A stretch of DNA of 64,000 bases from Geminocystis sp. M7585_C2015_104 (GCA_015295805.1 DVEF01000041.1:53423-117422); one strand, 5' to 3'. Numbered from the stretch's first letter, positions 49,260-59,341 are shown. The notes: a model not told the origin generated them from the sequence alone. Numbers and translations: made by a program.

Positions 49260-50915
49260 TTAGAAAAATCTTTCCATCATACTCATCTTCACCAGAGAAT
49301 TTATCAACAAAAAGGCAAATAATCCCCCCAGGCAAAAAAAAACTAAACTCCAGCTTTGGTGTGTTGTAGAGGCTAGGAGAATCCCGTTGAGGAAGGAAAA
49401 CCCCGTAATACAGGCATAGATTAGAGTTTTCACCGCCAAATATATACTTTTAGCAATTCTCTCCTCCTCTAACGAGCGACACCGGATTTGTAATTCCCCC
49501 TCCCCTAAACGCTTCTGGAATTCATTAAACGCTCTCTCCCAACGAGGGGGTTTTTGCAATTGTTGTTGTAATAGCTTCTTGCCCTCCCTAGCAAACACTA
49601 CTAGAATATTACCAGAACTGTTAGAGCGAGTTAGATTCCTTACAAAGGGTTGACTGGCCGCCAGTAGGCTATAATTGGAATCTAAAGTACGGGCAATGCC
49701 ATCTAGTGTGGTTAAGGCTTTGATAACAAACGTCAACTGGGGTGGCAGACGAAAGGGTTGTTTTTCAAACATTTGATATATTTCTGCACTAATTTCCTTA
49801 AAGGCATTCACATCCAATGGCTTGTCTAAAAACCGATTCAACAAAAAACTAATCAGTCGCCTCACCGCCGTCATGTCACCCACCGGTTTAATTAACCCCA
49901 TCTGGATTAGGGCCTCTAACACCCTGTCTGTGTCTTTTTGTAAAATAGCAAAAAATGTTTGTACCATCTGTTCCTTTGCTAAGACATTCACCTCTGCCAT
50001 CGCCCCAAAATCATAAAATATGATTGCACCATCTTCTCTTACAGCCATGTTACCAGGATGGGGATCTGACTGAAAAAAGCCATCTTCTAATAGTTGTTTC
50101 AGGTAGGTGCAAACCCCCAACTCTATCAGTGGTTTTATTGGTATATTTTTTTCTATTAATGCCTCCCTGTCATCTATTTTTATCCCCGGCAAATACTCCA
50201 TAGTTATGACTCTCTTTGTGGTGTATTCCCAATACACTTTTGGCACTACCACCCTCGGATTGTCCCGAAAATTGTAACTAAATCTTTCCGCATTTTCTCC
50301 CTCTTTTATGTAGTCTATCTCCCGGCTAAGAATTTCAAAAAAATCCTTGGCAATTAGGTCTATTTCGTATCTCCTAAAACCGGGTATAATGAGGTTGGCA
50401 ATCCATATAATATTCTCTAAGGCCTTAAAGTCTACCTCAAACAGTTTATCCAGGTTTCTTCTTTGGACTTTCACCACCACTAGTTTCCCATTTTTTAACT
50501 TAGCACGATGCACCTGTCCCAAACTAGCTGCCGCTAGGGGCACCCTTTCAAAGAATTCAAAAATTTCCTCTATTTTCTTGCCTAATTCTTCCTCAATAAT
50601 TCTTATGGCTTCTTCTGACAAAAATGGTGGTACCCTATCCTGTAGATTAGCCAATTCCTCCACGTATTCTAGGGGTATTAAATCTGGCCTGGTGGATAAA
50701 ACCTGTCCAATTTTGATAAAGGTGGGTCCTAATTCCACCAGTTTTGCCACCAACCATCTTGCCCTTATCCGCCTCTGCAACTTGCCATTTTTTCCCCTTA
50801 TAAAATCCCATGACAGTAGCAATATGAACTGCAAAACAGCCTTGGCAACCTCCCACTGTCGCCCCAAGAGAGAATATTCATCCCTTTGGTTATTTTTGTG
50901 ACTAAATCCTCTCAT
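49260..50915 (-). CDS. ABC1/AarF (UbiB-type) kinase-like protein
   Basis: The protein has 551 aa from ATG 50915 (MRGFSHKNN), chosen because it overlaps the upstream stop as ATGA. Domain I includes LVAKLVELGPTFIKIGQVLS (the KxGQ motif), the AAASLGQVHRAKL alanine loop, and the HPGNMAV / IIFYDFGAM nucleotide-binding motifs. Two hydrophobic helices end the protein (about residues 495-540). Relatives act on quinone or lipid metabolism; many lack canonical kinase activity. Translational coupling with the histidine-kinase-like gene upstream is striking. Confidence 0.88.
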   Translation of the reverse strand: MRGFSHKNNQRDEYSLLGRQWEVAKAVLQFILLLSWDFIRGKNGKLQRRIRARWLVAKLVELGPTFIKIGQVLSTRPDLIPLEYVEELANLQDRVPPFLSEEAIRIIEEELGKKIEEIFEFFERVPLAAASLGQVHRAKLKNGKLVVVKVQRRNLDKLFEVDFKALENIIWIANLIIPGFRRYEIDLIAKDFFEILSREIDYIKEGENAERFSYNFRDNPRVVVPKVYWEYTTKRVITMEYLPGIKIDDREALIEKNIPIKPLIELGVCTYLKQLLEDGFFQSDPHPGNMAVREDGAIIFYDFGAMAEVNVLAKEQMVQTFFAILQKDTDRVLEALIQMGLIKPVGDMTAVRRLISFLLNRFLDKPLDVNAFKEISAEIYQMFEKQPFRLPPQLTFVIKALTTLDGIARTLDSNYSLLAASQPFVRNLTRSNSSGNILVVFAREGKKLLQQQLQKPPRWERAFNEFQKRLGEGELQIRCRSLEEERIAKSIYLAVKTLIYACITGFSFLNGILLASTTHQSWSLVFFCLGGLFAFLLINSLVKMSMMERFF

Positions 50916-52243
50916 TCCTTTCCTACATTGGGAAGAGTAATGGTAAAGGTGTTCTGATAGCAACCACTTTCCACTTTCGGCACACTGGAAACTGTAATAG
51001 CCCCATTTAAATTATCCACCCACAACTTCACTAATGCTAGTCCCAGCCCTGTACCACTATTGGTTACATTTGCGACCCTTTCCCCCTGGTAAAAGGGCGT
51101 AAATAATCGCTCTTGTTCCTTCTGAGATATTTCACTACCACAGTTGGTTATCCTAATAACTGTTGACGATTCTTCTGGTAATATTTCTAAGAATATCTTT
51201 GTTTTCTCCTCAGAAAATTTAATAGCATTTTGTAACAATTCCTTGAGGATTGATTCCAGAATATTAAAATCACTATATATATGCTTTTGCCTTATAATTT
51301 GCACTAATTCCAGCTGCTTTTCCTGCAAATTTTCCCTGAAGTTATTGGCCAGATTTTGCAGTAACTCCTCCCAGGATATTTTTTGGGCATAAATCGTAAG
51401 TTTATTCTCCCGCAGATTTTGAAGGTTAAGTAGATTTTCCACTAGGGCAATTTCTTTATCGCATTCTTTGGCCAAAATTTCTAAATAATTAGCTATTCTT
51501 TCCTCTTTGTTTATCAGTTTTAGCATCTTAATGCCCATCTTCATATTGGCCAGGGGCGTCTTTAAAGCATCACTTAGACTGGCAATAAATTGCTCCTTCA
51601 TCTGATTAGCTTTCCTTAATTCCTCCACATATTTGCGCAGTTTTTGTCCTAACTTGGCCTGCACCTCTAGACTCACCTGTAGTTGGGATGTTCTTTCCTG
51701 TACCAAAGACTGTACCTTCGCCAAAGTTTGTTGATTAATCATGGCAGTGGCAATTTGTTTTGCCATCCACTTAACTACTTCTGTTTCTGCTGCTTGCCAA
51801 CGTCTGTTATGCTTATTTTCTACCACCAATAAACCCAGAGTAATAGGCCTGGAAATTTCGGGGTTTCTTGCGTTAAAGATAGGGCAGATCAGAAGTGACT
51901 TTAGCCAGTTATAATCGAAAATCTCTTTTAATTCCTTTTCCTGGTTTAATCCCTCTAGGGATTCTAGCTCTTTTTTACTACATATTTTAACAATATCAGG
52001 AGCTTTTTGCCAACCATAGAAAGTCAAAAACGACTCAGATATATGGTAAGAAAAATTTGTTTCAATGCCTCCAATTTCTTTGGCAGAAGTGTAGTGAAAA
52101 AAGACCTCAACAGTGGTGGAACTTTTAACGTCTTGGGGGGAGTGAAAAGAGAAATTGTTGTATTTGAATTTCAACCCCAAGAGACGCTCAAATTTAAGAA
52201 CTTTGGCGGTGTTAATAATTTCAGGCTCAAAAACAGAATCCAT
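50912..52243 (-). CDS. GAF histidine-kinase-like protein lacking the phosphoacceptor His
   Basis: The protein has 443 aa from ATG 52243; a TTG at 52264 precedes it. GAF-like sensor region (about residues 30-175), then a long coiled coil, then a DHp helix and an HATPase. The usual SHELRTPL reads SDALKTPL here: Asp232 (numbered from 52264) stands at the His position. The ATP-binding part is intact: N box ELLQNAIKFSEE, G1 ITNCGSEISQ, G2 GTGLGLALVKLW. So it probably cannot autophosphorylate normally. Alternatives are a pseudokinase sensor or phosphatase. Overlaps the ABC1 gene by 4 bp (ATGA). Confidence 0.82.
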   Translation of the reverse strand: MDSVFEPEIINTAKVLKFERLLGLKFKYNNFSFHSPQDVKSSTTVEVFFHYTSAKEIGGIETNFSYHISESFLTFYGWQKAPDIVKICSKKELESLEGLNQEKELKEIFDYNWLKSLLICPIFNARNPEISRPITLGLLVVENKHNRRWQAAETEVVKWMAKQIATAMINQQTLAKVQSLVQERTSQLQVSLEVQAKLGQKLRKYVEELRKANQMKEQFIASLSDALKTPLANMKMGIKMLKLINKEERIANYLEILAKECDKEIALVENLLNLQNLRENKLTIYAQKISWEELLQNLANNFRENLQEKQLELVQIIRQKHIYSDFNILESILKELLQNAIKFSEEKTKIFLEILPEESSTVIRITNCGSEISQKEQERLFTPFYQGERVANVTNSGTGLGLALVKLWVDNLNGAITVSSVPKVESGCYQNTFTITLPNVGKE

Positions 52244-52373
52244 TGAGTGGGGGAAAACAAACAATTACAGCTAAGAGTAATTATACCCCCGGTTTAAAAG
52301 GTTAACTAATGAAAGGGCAATTTTGCCAGGGGGCTCGCTAAAATGAAAAAGTAGTTACGGACAAGAATGCCCC

Positions 52374-53387
52374 ATGGACACTATTGTAATTCCCAAGTAC
52401 TCCCTCGACAGGGATTGTACCACCCTGTCCCGTCACATTCTCCAACAATTAAACAACTATTCCGGTGAAGCCCAGGACCTGAGTGCTATAATGGGCCGGA
52501 TAGGCTTAGCGGGAAAACTAATCGCCCGTCGTCTTAGTCGTGCCGGCTTGATGGACAATGTCTTGGGGTTTACGGGGGAGAGTAACATCCAAGGGGAGTT
52601 GGTGAAGAAAATGGACGTTTATGCCAACGAAGTGTTTATATCTGTTTTCAAACATAGTGGTCTAGTATGTAGACTAGCCTCAGAGGAGATGGAAAAACCG
52701 TTTTATATACCGGAAAATTGCCCCATTGGACGTTACACCCTATTGTACGACCCCATTGACGGCTCTTCCAACGTGGATATAAATCTAAATGTAGGCTCAA
52801 TTTTCTCCATCAGACAACAAGAAGGGGAAGACTTAGACGGCAAGGCAGAAGACTTGTTACAGGATGGGAGGAAACAGGTAGCAGCGGGGTATATCCTCTA
52901 TGGCCCGGCTACTGTGTTGGTATATACCATGGGCAGAGGGGTACACTCCTTCCTTTTAGATCCTAGTTTAGGGGAGTTTATTCTGGCAGAGGAAAATATC
53001 CGTATCCCCGAACATGGTTCAGTGTACAGTGTTAACGAGGGGAATTTCTGGCACTGGGATGAGGGATACCGTAATTATATCCGTTATGTCCACCGTCACG
53101 AAGGCTATACAGGGCGTTACACTGGTGCTTTGGTGGCAGATGTCCATCGCATTCTCACCCAAGGGGGCGTATTTTTGTACCCCGGCAGCACAGATAAACC
53201 AGAGGGGAAACTCAGACTCTTGTACGAAGTAGCCCCTCTTGCTTTTATAATTGAACAGGCTGGGGGCAAGGCCACCAATGGGCGAGAGAATATACTAGAC
53301 ATAGTACCAAAAAGTCTGCACCAGCGGACTCCTGTTATTCTGGGTAGCCCTAAAGATGTAGAGTTAGTACAATCCTTCCTTCTCTGA
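52374..53387 (+). CDS. fbp: Fructose-1,6-bisphosphatase class I
   Basis: A 337-aa enzyme that hydrolyses fructose-1,6-bisphosphate in the Calvin cycle and gluconeogenesis. Metal ligands are in EEMEKP and [25 protein letters not shown] is the sugar-binding region and [17 protein letters not shown] the lid. It is slightly shorter than many plant forms, with no chloroplast-type cysteine loop obvious. Class II (GlpX/SBPase) is not in the window. It begins divergently from the kinase-like gene. Confidence 0.94.
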   Translation: MDTIVIPKYSLDRDCTTLSRHILQQLNNYSGEAQDLSAIMGRIGLAGKLIARRLSRAGLMDNVLGFTGESNIQGELVKKMDVYANEVFISVFKHSGLVCRLASEEMEKPFYIPENCPIGRYTLLYDPIDGSSNVDINLNVGSIFSIRQQEGEDLDGKAEDLLQDGRKQVAAGYILYGPATVLVYTMGRGVHSFLLDPSLGEFILAEENIRIPEHGSVYSVNEGNFWHWDEGYRNYIRYVHRHEGYTGRYTGALVADVHRILTQGGVFLYPGSTDKPEGKLRLLYEVAPLAFIIEQAGGKATNGRENILDIVPKSLHQRTPVILGSPKDVELVQSFLL

Positions 53388-53588
53388 GGGGGTTAGGCAT
53401 GTGGGGGCGGGGGTAGATGAAGAGACTACCAGGGGTGCGCCCGCCTTCCATTTACTTGAGAAAATTTACTAATAAATAGGATGAGAAAAAGGGAAGAGGA
53501 GGCGGGGTGTAGGAGTTTATGACTACAAACACCCATCAATCAGAAACCCTCAAGGGGCAAGGGACTTGTGATTTATATTAGCCCCTGC

Positions 53589-54674
53589 TTATTCCTCCAT
53601 AGGGAAGATGCCATCGGCCATTTCTACTTCTTCCTCAGTGGAGGTGGTGCTGGTGAGACTGACGTTTTTGATTTCCAACTCGGCTTTGACTTTTTTTTCA
53701 ATAGCCTCTGCGATGTCGGGATTGTCTTCTAGGTACTTAACAGCATTGTCTCTGCCCTGAGCGATGTTTTCCCCTTCGTAGCTATACCATGTTCCCCTGC
53801 GAGTGATTATACCAGTTTTTTCTGCCAGGTCCAAAAGACAACCCACCCTGGATATACCCGAACCGAAGATAATATCAAATTCTGCCACCCGGAAAGGGGG
53901 GGCTACCTTATTTTTAGCAACCTTTACCTTGGCCCTTATCCCGTATTCTCCGTCAGTGCCCCTTTTAAGGGTTTGAACACGACGAATATCTAGTCTTACA
54001 GAAGCGTAGAATTTCAGGGCAGTGCCCCCTGTAGTTACTTCTGGGTTACCATAGCTGACACCAATTTTTTGACGTAATTGGTTGAGGAAGATGACCGTTG
54101 CCCCGGATTTACCTATGTTGCCGGCAATTTTCCGCAACGCTTTACTCATCAAACGGGCCTGTAATCCAACCTGATTGTCACTCATTTCCCCCTCAATTTC
54201 TGCCCGAGGCACCAGGGCCGCTACTGAATCTACTACAACTATGTCTACAGCTGCACTACGAACTAGCTGGTCTACGATTTCTAGGGCGGCTTCCCCATGA
54301 TCTGGTTGTGCCACCAGCAAATTGTCCACATCTACCCCCAAGGCAGCAGCATAGGCCGGATCTAATGCATGTTCTGCATCCACGAAAGCGGCAACGCCTC
54401 CACTTTTCTGCACTTCGGCGATGGCATGTAGGGCAAGGGTAGTTTTCCCGGAACTTTCTGGGCCATAGATTTCGATAATCCTGCCCTTAGGATAGCCGCC
54501 ACCCATGGCCAAATCTAGAGTCAGGGCGCCACTGGGGATGGTTTCCACCTTCATTTTTGTGGCATCCCCCAAACGCATAATAGAGCCCTTGCCAAAATTC
54601 CTCTCTATTTGGCTTAGTACCAAATTTAGTGCCTTTTCCCTTTCGGGATTGTGAGTAACTGTACTTGTTGCCAT
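53589..54674 (-). CDS. recA: RecA recombinase
   Basis: A 361-aa protein. Walker A is GPESSGKTT, and the Walker B and L1/L2 loops follow ([32 protein letters not shown]). The C-terminal acidic tail ([14 protein letters not shown]) is usual. It catalyses strand exchange. Together with recR, dprA and ligA it makes a recombination-rich window, but the genes are not in one operon. Confidence 0.96.
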   Translation of the reverse strand: MATSTVTHNPEREKALNLVLSQIERNFGKGSIMRLGDATKMKVETIPSGALTLDLAMGGGYPKGRIIEIYGPESSGKTTLALHAIAEVQKSGGVAAFVDAEHALDPAYAAALGVDVDNLLVAQPDHGEAALEIVDQLVRSAAVDIVVVDSVAALVPRAEIEGEMSDNQVGLQARLMSKALRKIAGNIGKSGATVIFLNQLRQKIGVSYGNPEVTTGGTALKFYASVRLDIRRVQTLKRGTDGEYGIRAKVKVAKNKVAPPFRVAEFDIIFGSGISRVGCLLDLAEKTGIITRRGTWYSYEGENIAQGRDNAVKYLEDNPDIAEAIEKKVKAELEIKNVSLTSTTSTEEEVEMADGIFPMEE

Positions 54675-54828
54675 AGCTGCGCTGACGCCTCTTAATTATA
54701 GTGTGCTCCTCTTTCCCCGACACCACTCGTCTTCCAGACTCCCCAGTCGACTGTTGTCCTCCACCAGTTGGTGCCCAGGGGTATTAACATCCTATCTCAA
54801 TTTTCCCCGATTTGCCATTCTCTCTGTA

Positions 54829-55344
54829 TTATTTGTGTAAACAAATAAATGGAACCAGGGTAACTGCCAGTAAAAGCATCAGTGAGGAAAGGGCTATTCC
54901 TGCCCTTTCAAGTTTTTTCAGCAAGGGCAACACCTGGTGCTGGAATACTAGTTTATCCCGGTAGTGCAATTCTACGGGCTTTTCCCACACCTGGCCGTCA
55001 TACCAGCTAGATTCCTCGTAGACTATGAAGCTTTTTACTAGGCGATCTCCTACATAACGCCATCCCAGGTATAGACGAATCAAGACAAAGGCCACAAATA
55101 GACAACCCCCTAGGCTACTTGCCACCAGAAAACTCAGGGTTTGCCGAGAGGGAGTAAAACTGGCGGCGGCAATGGGGGCACAAATTAATAGACTACCTCC
55201 CCATACCCATAATAGTTTCCTTATAAATGGCCCCCATGGCAAACTCGCCCAACTGAAAAACCAAGACTGTTTCAACTCCTGGTATTCATTAATAGGCAAT
55301 TGTTCCTGGGGCACCGGACAAGTCCTGGTGGGTTGTTCACTCAT
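54829..55344 (-). CDS. CGLD27-like (DUF1230) membrane protein
   Basis: A 171-aa protein with three or four hydrophobic helices (about residues 39-58, 66-88 and 145-168) and an N-terminal CPVPQEQLPINEY motif typical of the CGLD27 family, found in cyanobacteria and the green lineage. Relatives are linked to chloroplast photoprotection or iron response; function unproven here. It lies upstream of recA by 154 bp and downstream of rsfS by 25 bp. Confidence 0.78.
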   Translation of the reverse strand: MSEQPTRTCPVPQEQLPINEYQELKQSWFFSWASLPWGPFIRKLLWVWGGSLLICAPIAAASFTPSRQTLSFLVASSLGGCLFVAFVLIRLYLGWRYVGDRLVKSFIVYEESSWYDGQVWEKPVELHYRDKLVFQHQVLPLLKKLERAGIALSSLMLLLAVTLVPFICLHK

Positions 55345-55369
55345 AAATCCCCTATCTATACGGCCACAT

Positions 55370-55771
55370 TTAAGTCAACTGGAACTGAGGAGTATATATA
55401 ACCCTTTCTGCCCCTCCCCAAAAGGCTTCCAGGTTGTAGTATCTTCTTACTTCCGGCAGGAAAATATGGACAATTACATCCCCATAGTCATGGAGAATCC
55501 AGTTACCCTCATTTTTCCCCTCAATCCGCAGTGGTGTTAGCCGGAATTTTTCCTCTATTTTTGTTTCAATGGAGTTAGATATTGCCTTCAACTGCGGTTG
55601 GGAAAAACCCGTCATTATCACGAAATAGTCCGTCACATAAGATAGTTTTTCCACATTCAACAGGACAATATCTTCTGCCTTGCGCTCGTCTCCTGCAGCG
55701 GCAATAGCCAAAGCCAATTCCTTGCTATCTACTTTTGGGCGTTTTTCTAGTTCTAGTCTCCCTTCAGTCAT
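55370..55771 (-). CDS. rsfS: Ribosomal silencing factor RsfS (Iojap)
   Basis: A 133-aa protein that binds L14 and prevents 30S-50S joining under nutrient limitation. Family marks are LALAIAAAGDERKAEDIVLLNV, SYVTDYFVI and HDYGDVIVHIF. The start ATG is at 55771 with a GAGGG site not clear. It is probably co-transcribed with the CGLD27-like gene. Confidence 0.92.
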   Translation of the reverse strand: MTEGRLELEKRPKVDSKELALAIAAAGDERKAEDIVLLNVEKLSYVTDYFVIMTGFSQPQLKAISNSIETKIEEKFRLTPLRIEGKNEGNWILHDYGDVIVHIFLPEVRRYYNLEAFWGGAERVIYTPQFQLT

Positions 55772-55974
55772 TCACTCCCTAACTATTTTTTTTTCTACTA
55801 TTATATCATCCTCCTTCCCGGTGGCATCCTCCCTTTATATTTTTTAATTTATGCTTATCGGGGGGCATCACTTGGCGATCCCCCCGCAATTTCAGTTAAA
55901 AGGAAATAGAAAAATACGGATATACGAACTTTAAATTTCTCGAATACCGAACTTCACACTCCCAGAAACAATTG

Positions 55975-56097
55975 TACAATGAAGGTGTCAGGTAAGAGGA
56001 GAACGCCAAGATTTGGGGTTTTCTCCAGTTACCTGATTTTCACAAGTTTGACCATTTTTATAAGATGAAAAAAAGATTAAGAAGAGGAGGTAACCAT
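55975..56097 (+). promoter_or_regulatory. hspA leader: promoter, 5' hairpin and alternative RBS pairing
   Basis: TACAAT at 55975-55980 is a plausible -10 box. From 55989 to 56035 the RNA can fold: CAGGTAAGAGGAGAA pairs with TTCTCCAGTTACCTG (7 + 6 bp with a 2-nt mismatch). GTTACCT (56028-56034) can instead pair with AGGTAAC at 56088-56094, which overlaps the Shine-Dalgarno GAGGAGG (56084-56090). The two structures exclude each other, a layout suited to an RNA thermometer. Thermal behaviour is inference. Confidence 0.4.
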
Positions 56098-56538
56098 ATG
56101 GCATTGGTACGTTGGGACCCTTTCCGGGAAATTGAAATGGTAAGACGTCAAATGGACCGTTTATTTGATGAACTAATGCCCACTCTAAGAGAACCAGTGG
56201 ACAGAATGTCCTTTGTTCCCGCCGCGGAATTGGAAGAAACTGGGGATGCTTTCCACCTGAAATTAGAAATTCCCGGCATTGATCCCAAAGACTTGAATGT
56301 AGAAGTGTCCGCAGACTCCGTAAGCATTAGTGGGGAAAGAAGAGAGGAAACCAGAAGTGAAGAAAAAGGTGTAACTCGCACTGAATTCCGTTATGGCAAA
56401 TTCCAAAGAGTAATTCCTCTCTCCACTCGCATTCAAACTGACAAAGTACAAGCAGAGTACAAGAATGGTATCCTCAAATTAACTCTCCCCAAAGCGGAGG
56501 AAGAAAAACACAAAGTAGTCAAAATTAACGTGGTTTGA
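56098..56538 (+). CDS. hspA: Small heat shock protein Hsp20 (HspA)
   Basis: The protein has 146 aa from ATG 56098, which has the strong ribosome binding site AAGAGGAGG 7 nt upstream; the frame extends upstream to 56065 but that part is leader. The alpha-crystallin domain spans about residues 38-130 (LKLEIPGIDPKDLNVEV to GILKLTLPKAEEE). A holdase chaperone protecting thylakoid and soluble proteins under heat. It heads a stress cluster with the 256-aa gene and a DnaJ downstream. Confidence 0.93.
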   Translation: MALVRWDPFREIEMVRRQMDRLFDELMPTLREPVDRMSFVPAAELEETGDAFHLKLEIPGIDPKDLNVEVSADSVSISGERREETRSEEKGVTRTEFRYGKFQRVIPLSTRIQTDKVQAEYKNGILKLTLPKAEEEKHKVVKINVV

Positions 56539-56656
56539 TTCCTAGACGAGGTACATCCTCTTGTTTGAATAATCCCTGGAGGTGGTAGGAGAGAGGATGA
56601 AAAATTCCCCCCCTATTCCCACCTCTATTTATGTAGCTAATTAGGAGTAATAAACT

Positions 56657-57427
56657 ATGACATCCCCCTACGCTAAACCGCCAGAAAAATGCGTCTCTGC
56701 CACCTTTAAGGAGGAGAAAAAGCTAGAAGATGCCATCAGGCGCCTCTTGAATCGAGGAGTGCCCAAGGAGAATATCTCCATTATTGGTCGTAATTTCCAA
56801 TCCCAGTCCCGTATTACTGGCTTTTTGACCAAAAAAGACGTTATCCTGGATGGCCTTACCAGCGGCGCCATCTACGGCTCCCTCTTCGGCTCCCTTTTAA
56901 GTCTGTTGACGGGGGTGGGAGTACTGTTTATCCCCTTCATCGGTGCTGTGGTGGCCGCAGGACCATTGGCAGCAGCCTTACTGGGGGCTACCAGTGGCGC
57001 TCTATATGGGGCCCTAGGCGCAGGCTTGGGCTCGGCCTTAATCTCCCTGGGCATGCCTCAGGATAAGGCGGCCATCTATCAAACCCGTGTTCAAGCAGGA
57101 GAGTTCCTCTTGGTGGTAGAGGTGCCAGCGGAGAAATACGGTGAAATCTTCCTCTTACTACAAGCTGCCGGTGGCGAGGAAGTGGCCGTCACCGACATGC
57201 AAATACCCCGTCAACCAGAGGGGACCCTCACTAGCAATGAACAGATTTCCCCAGAAATGAGGGCAGACCTCTCTGAAGAGGCTCAGAGTGAATTCCTCCA
57301 GACCTACAACCAGTCCCTCCAACAGTCCAATGACATCACCAAGGCCCTATTTAAGGCTTGGGAAAGGATAAAAAGCCTTTTTGAGCGGGACGAGAATGGG
57401 ACTTATTCCAAACGTAAGTCTGATTAG
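56657..57427 (+). CDS. Glycine-rich membrane protein of a stress cluster (256 aa)
   Basis: A 256-aa protein. Residues about 12-45 form a small ferredoxin-like segment (VSATFKEEKKLEDAIRRLL) similar in layout to general stress protein 17M. A Gly/Ala-rich hydrophobic core at about 68-135 (SGAIYGSLFGSLLSLLTG, AALLGATSGALYGALGAG) could form two or three membrane helices with glycine zippers. The soluble end is acidic. I do not know its function. hspA lies 118 bp upstream and dnaJ 149 bp downstream, suggesting a membrane-stress role. Confidence 0.65.
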   Translation: MTSPYAKPPEKCVSATFKEEKKLEDAIRRLLNRGVPKENISIIGRNFQSQSRITGFLTKKDVILDGLTSGAIYGSLFGSLLSLLTGVGVLFIPFIGAVVAAGPLAAALLGATSGALYGALGAGLGSALISLGMPQDKAAIYQTRVQAGEFLLVVEVPAEKYGEIFLLLQAAGGEEVAVTDMQIPRQPEGTLTSNEQISPEMRADLSEEAQSEFLQTYNQSLQQSNDITKALFKAWERIKSLFERDENGTYSKRKSD

Positions 57428-57576
57428 TCAGTGGTGGGGGGTTTTGGGGGCATTAGTCAATTCCCGGTAATGGGGTGAAGAAAGGCGTACTTGTCAATCC
57501 ATGGCAGTAGGGGTGACCATATTGCTAGGGGCCTTTGCCCTCAAGGGGGATTGTTTGGCGATTGGAGGTAGTGACA

Positions 57577-58563
57577 ATGGGCATGGGTACTGACTTCAAA
57601 GACTATTATGAAATTCTAGGTGTAAGTAAAAACGCCACCACGGAGGAAATCAAAAAGGCATACCGTCGTCTAGCCCGGAAGTACCATCCTGACCTCAATC
57701 CGGGAGACAAGGAGGCAGAAAGAAAATTCAAGGAGATCAACGAAGCCCATGAGGTTTTGTCTGATCCGGAAAAACGTCGCAAATACGACCAGTTTGGCCA
57801 GTATTGGCAACAGGCGGAAAGAGGTCAGGGGGTAGGATTTGGCAACTTCGACTTCGACTTCAGTGGCTATACCAGTTTTGATGACTTCATCAACGAGTTA
57901 CTGGGTCGTTTCGCCGGCGGTAGGGGAAGGCGAGTATATACCTATCGTACCAGTGGCCCAGGAGGCTTTCGAGAATATGTAGAATTCGGTGGCGGTGATC
58001 CTTTCTCTACCTTCACTGAAACTACCCCCCAAGATGCAGAGGCTAGCATCTCCCTAAGCTTCTCCGAGGCTTTTAGGGGTACTCAAAAACGTTTACAAAT
58101 AGGTTCGGAAACCGTCACCGTCAGAATTCCACCTGGCGCTAAACCTGGTAGTCGTATCCGCCTCAGAGGTAAAGGACGACTCAATCCCTTCACTGGCGAA
58201 AGGGGAGATTTATACCTTACCATCGAATTACAGCCTCACCCCTTCTTCAAATTCGACGGTGATAACCTCACCTGTGAAATCCCTATAACCCCAACAGAGG
58301 CGGTGCTTGGCGCCACCATCGACGTGCCCACCCCCGACGGCAAGGTGAAAATGACTATCCCAGCCGGCGTCGACTCCGGACAACTGTTGCGTCTCCGTGG
58401 TAAGGGTTGGCGGAATCCTAAGGGCGATCGCACCGACCTACTGGTTAGGGTGAAAATCGTCACCCCCAAAAACCTCTCCCCCATGGAAAGGGAATACTAC
58501 GAAAAACTACAAAAATTCCAAAACTTCGATCCCCGTCAAAACATAGTCAACATAAGCCTCTGA
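57577..58563 (+). CDS. DnaJ-class co-chaperone (CbpA type, no zinc finger)
   Basis: The protein has 328 aa from ATG 57577 behind GGAGG; the frame runs to a TTG at 57535. The J domain (residues 1-70) has HPD in YHPDLNPG. A Gly/Phe-rich region leads to two C-terminal peptide-binding domains ([42 protein letters not shown]). There are no CXXCXGXG repeats, so it is the type II/CbpA class. It stimulates DnaK ATPase. A HIP1 octamer occurs within the gene at 58424-58431. Confidence 0.92.
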   Translation: MGMGTDFKDYYEILGVSKNATTEEIKKAYRRLARKYHPDLNPGDKEAERKFKEINEAHEVLSDPEKRRKYDQFGQYWQQAERGQGVGFGNFDFDFSGYTSFDDFINELLGRFAGGRGRRVYTYRTSGPGGFREYVEFGGGDPFSTFTETTPQDAEASISLSFSEAFRGTQKRLQIGSETVTVRIPPGAKPGSRIRLRGKGRLNPFTGERGDLYLTIELQPHPFFKFDGDNLTCEIPITPTEAVLGATIDVPTPDGKVKMTIPAGVDSGQLLRLRGKGWRNPKGDRTDLLVRVKIVTPKNLSPMEREYYEKLQKFQNFDPRQNIVNISL

Positions 58564-58606
58564 GCCCCCCAGTTATTATTTTCTAGAGCCGTTAACTTCG
58601 TTAAAA

Positions 58607-59278
58607 ATGATTTATCTTCCCGTCACTGTCTTACTGTTTCTGATTTTTATCCTCCTTTTGCCCTTCTTCTGGATAGCTATTGCCCTGGATGTAGTGGAGA
58701 TAGCAGTGGCCAAACTGGGCTTTTCCCCCGCGGTGGCTTTTTTTCTTTTTATGTCTGTAATTCTGGGTAGCACAATCAATATACCCCTCTATGAAAGGGT
58801 ATCCCAGATAGCCCTAATGCCCGATTTTATCGACCTCTGGCTAGCCCGGTTTTGGGGTATTCCCCTGAGGCAGATTGAACAAAAAACCATTGTAGCCCTC
58901 AATGTAGGCGGCGGCCTAATCCCTACCCTGCTGGCTATCTACCAGTTTACCCGTGCCAACCCCCTATTCATCCTTTTTACCACTGCTATCGTCACCTTTG
59001 TCAGCTATTATTCCGCTCAAATAGTGCCTGGGATAGGGATACAAATGAATGCATTGGTAGCACCTCTCACCGCCGCTATGGTATCCCTCCTGTTAACTGG
59101 TGGCGAGGGGGCACCCCCCATTGCCTTTGCCGGGGGCGTCTTGGGCACTCTTATCGGTGCTGATTTGTTACACCTGCCTGAAATAGAACGTATGACTCCC
59201 GGTGTCCTCAGTATCGGCGGGGCGGGCGTATTCGATGGTATTGCCCTCTGCGGCTTGTTTGCCCTTCTTCTCACCTGA
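58607..59278 (+). CDS. DUF1614 integral membrane protein
   Basis: A 223-aa protein with about 7 hydrophobic helices, matching DUF1614. Recognisable blocks are IVALNVGGGLIPTLLAIY and APPIAFAGGVLGTLIGADLLHL; the last contains a conserved Asp-Leu-Leu-His. Function unknown; a transporter or enzyme with a Gly-rich core is possible. It is 43 bp after dnaJ and 63 bp before the GST gene. Confidence 0.75.
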   Translation: MIYLPVTVLLFLIFILLLPFFWIAIALDVVEIAVAKLGFSPAVAFFLFMSVILGSTINIPLYERVSQIALMPDFIDLWLARFWGIPLRQIEQKTIVALNVGGGLIPTLLAIYQFTRANPLFILFTTAIVTFVSYYSAQIVPGIGIQMNALVAPLTAAMVSLLLTGGEGAPPIAFAGGVLGTLIGADLLHLPEIERMTPGVLSIGGAGVFDGIALCGLFALLLT

Positions 59279-59341
59279 TTTTCCCCCTCCAATAATTGTT
59301 AAAGTATAAGTGTTAAGTTTTGCAACAGGACTTATCCCATC

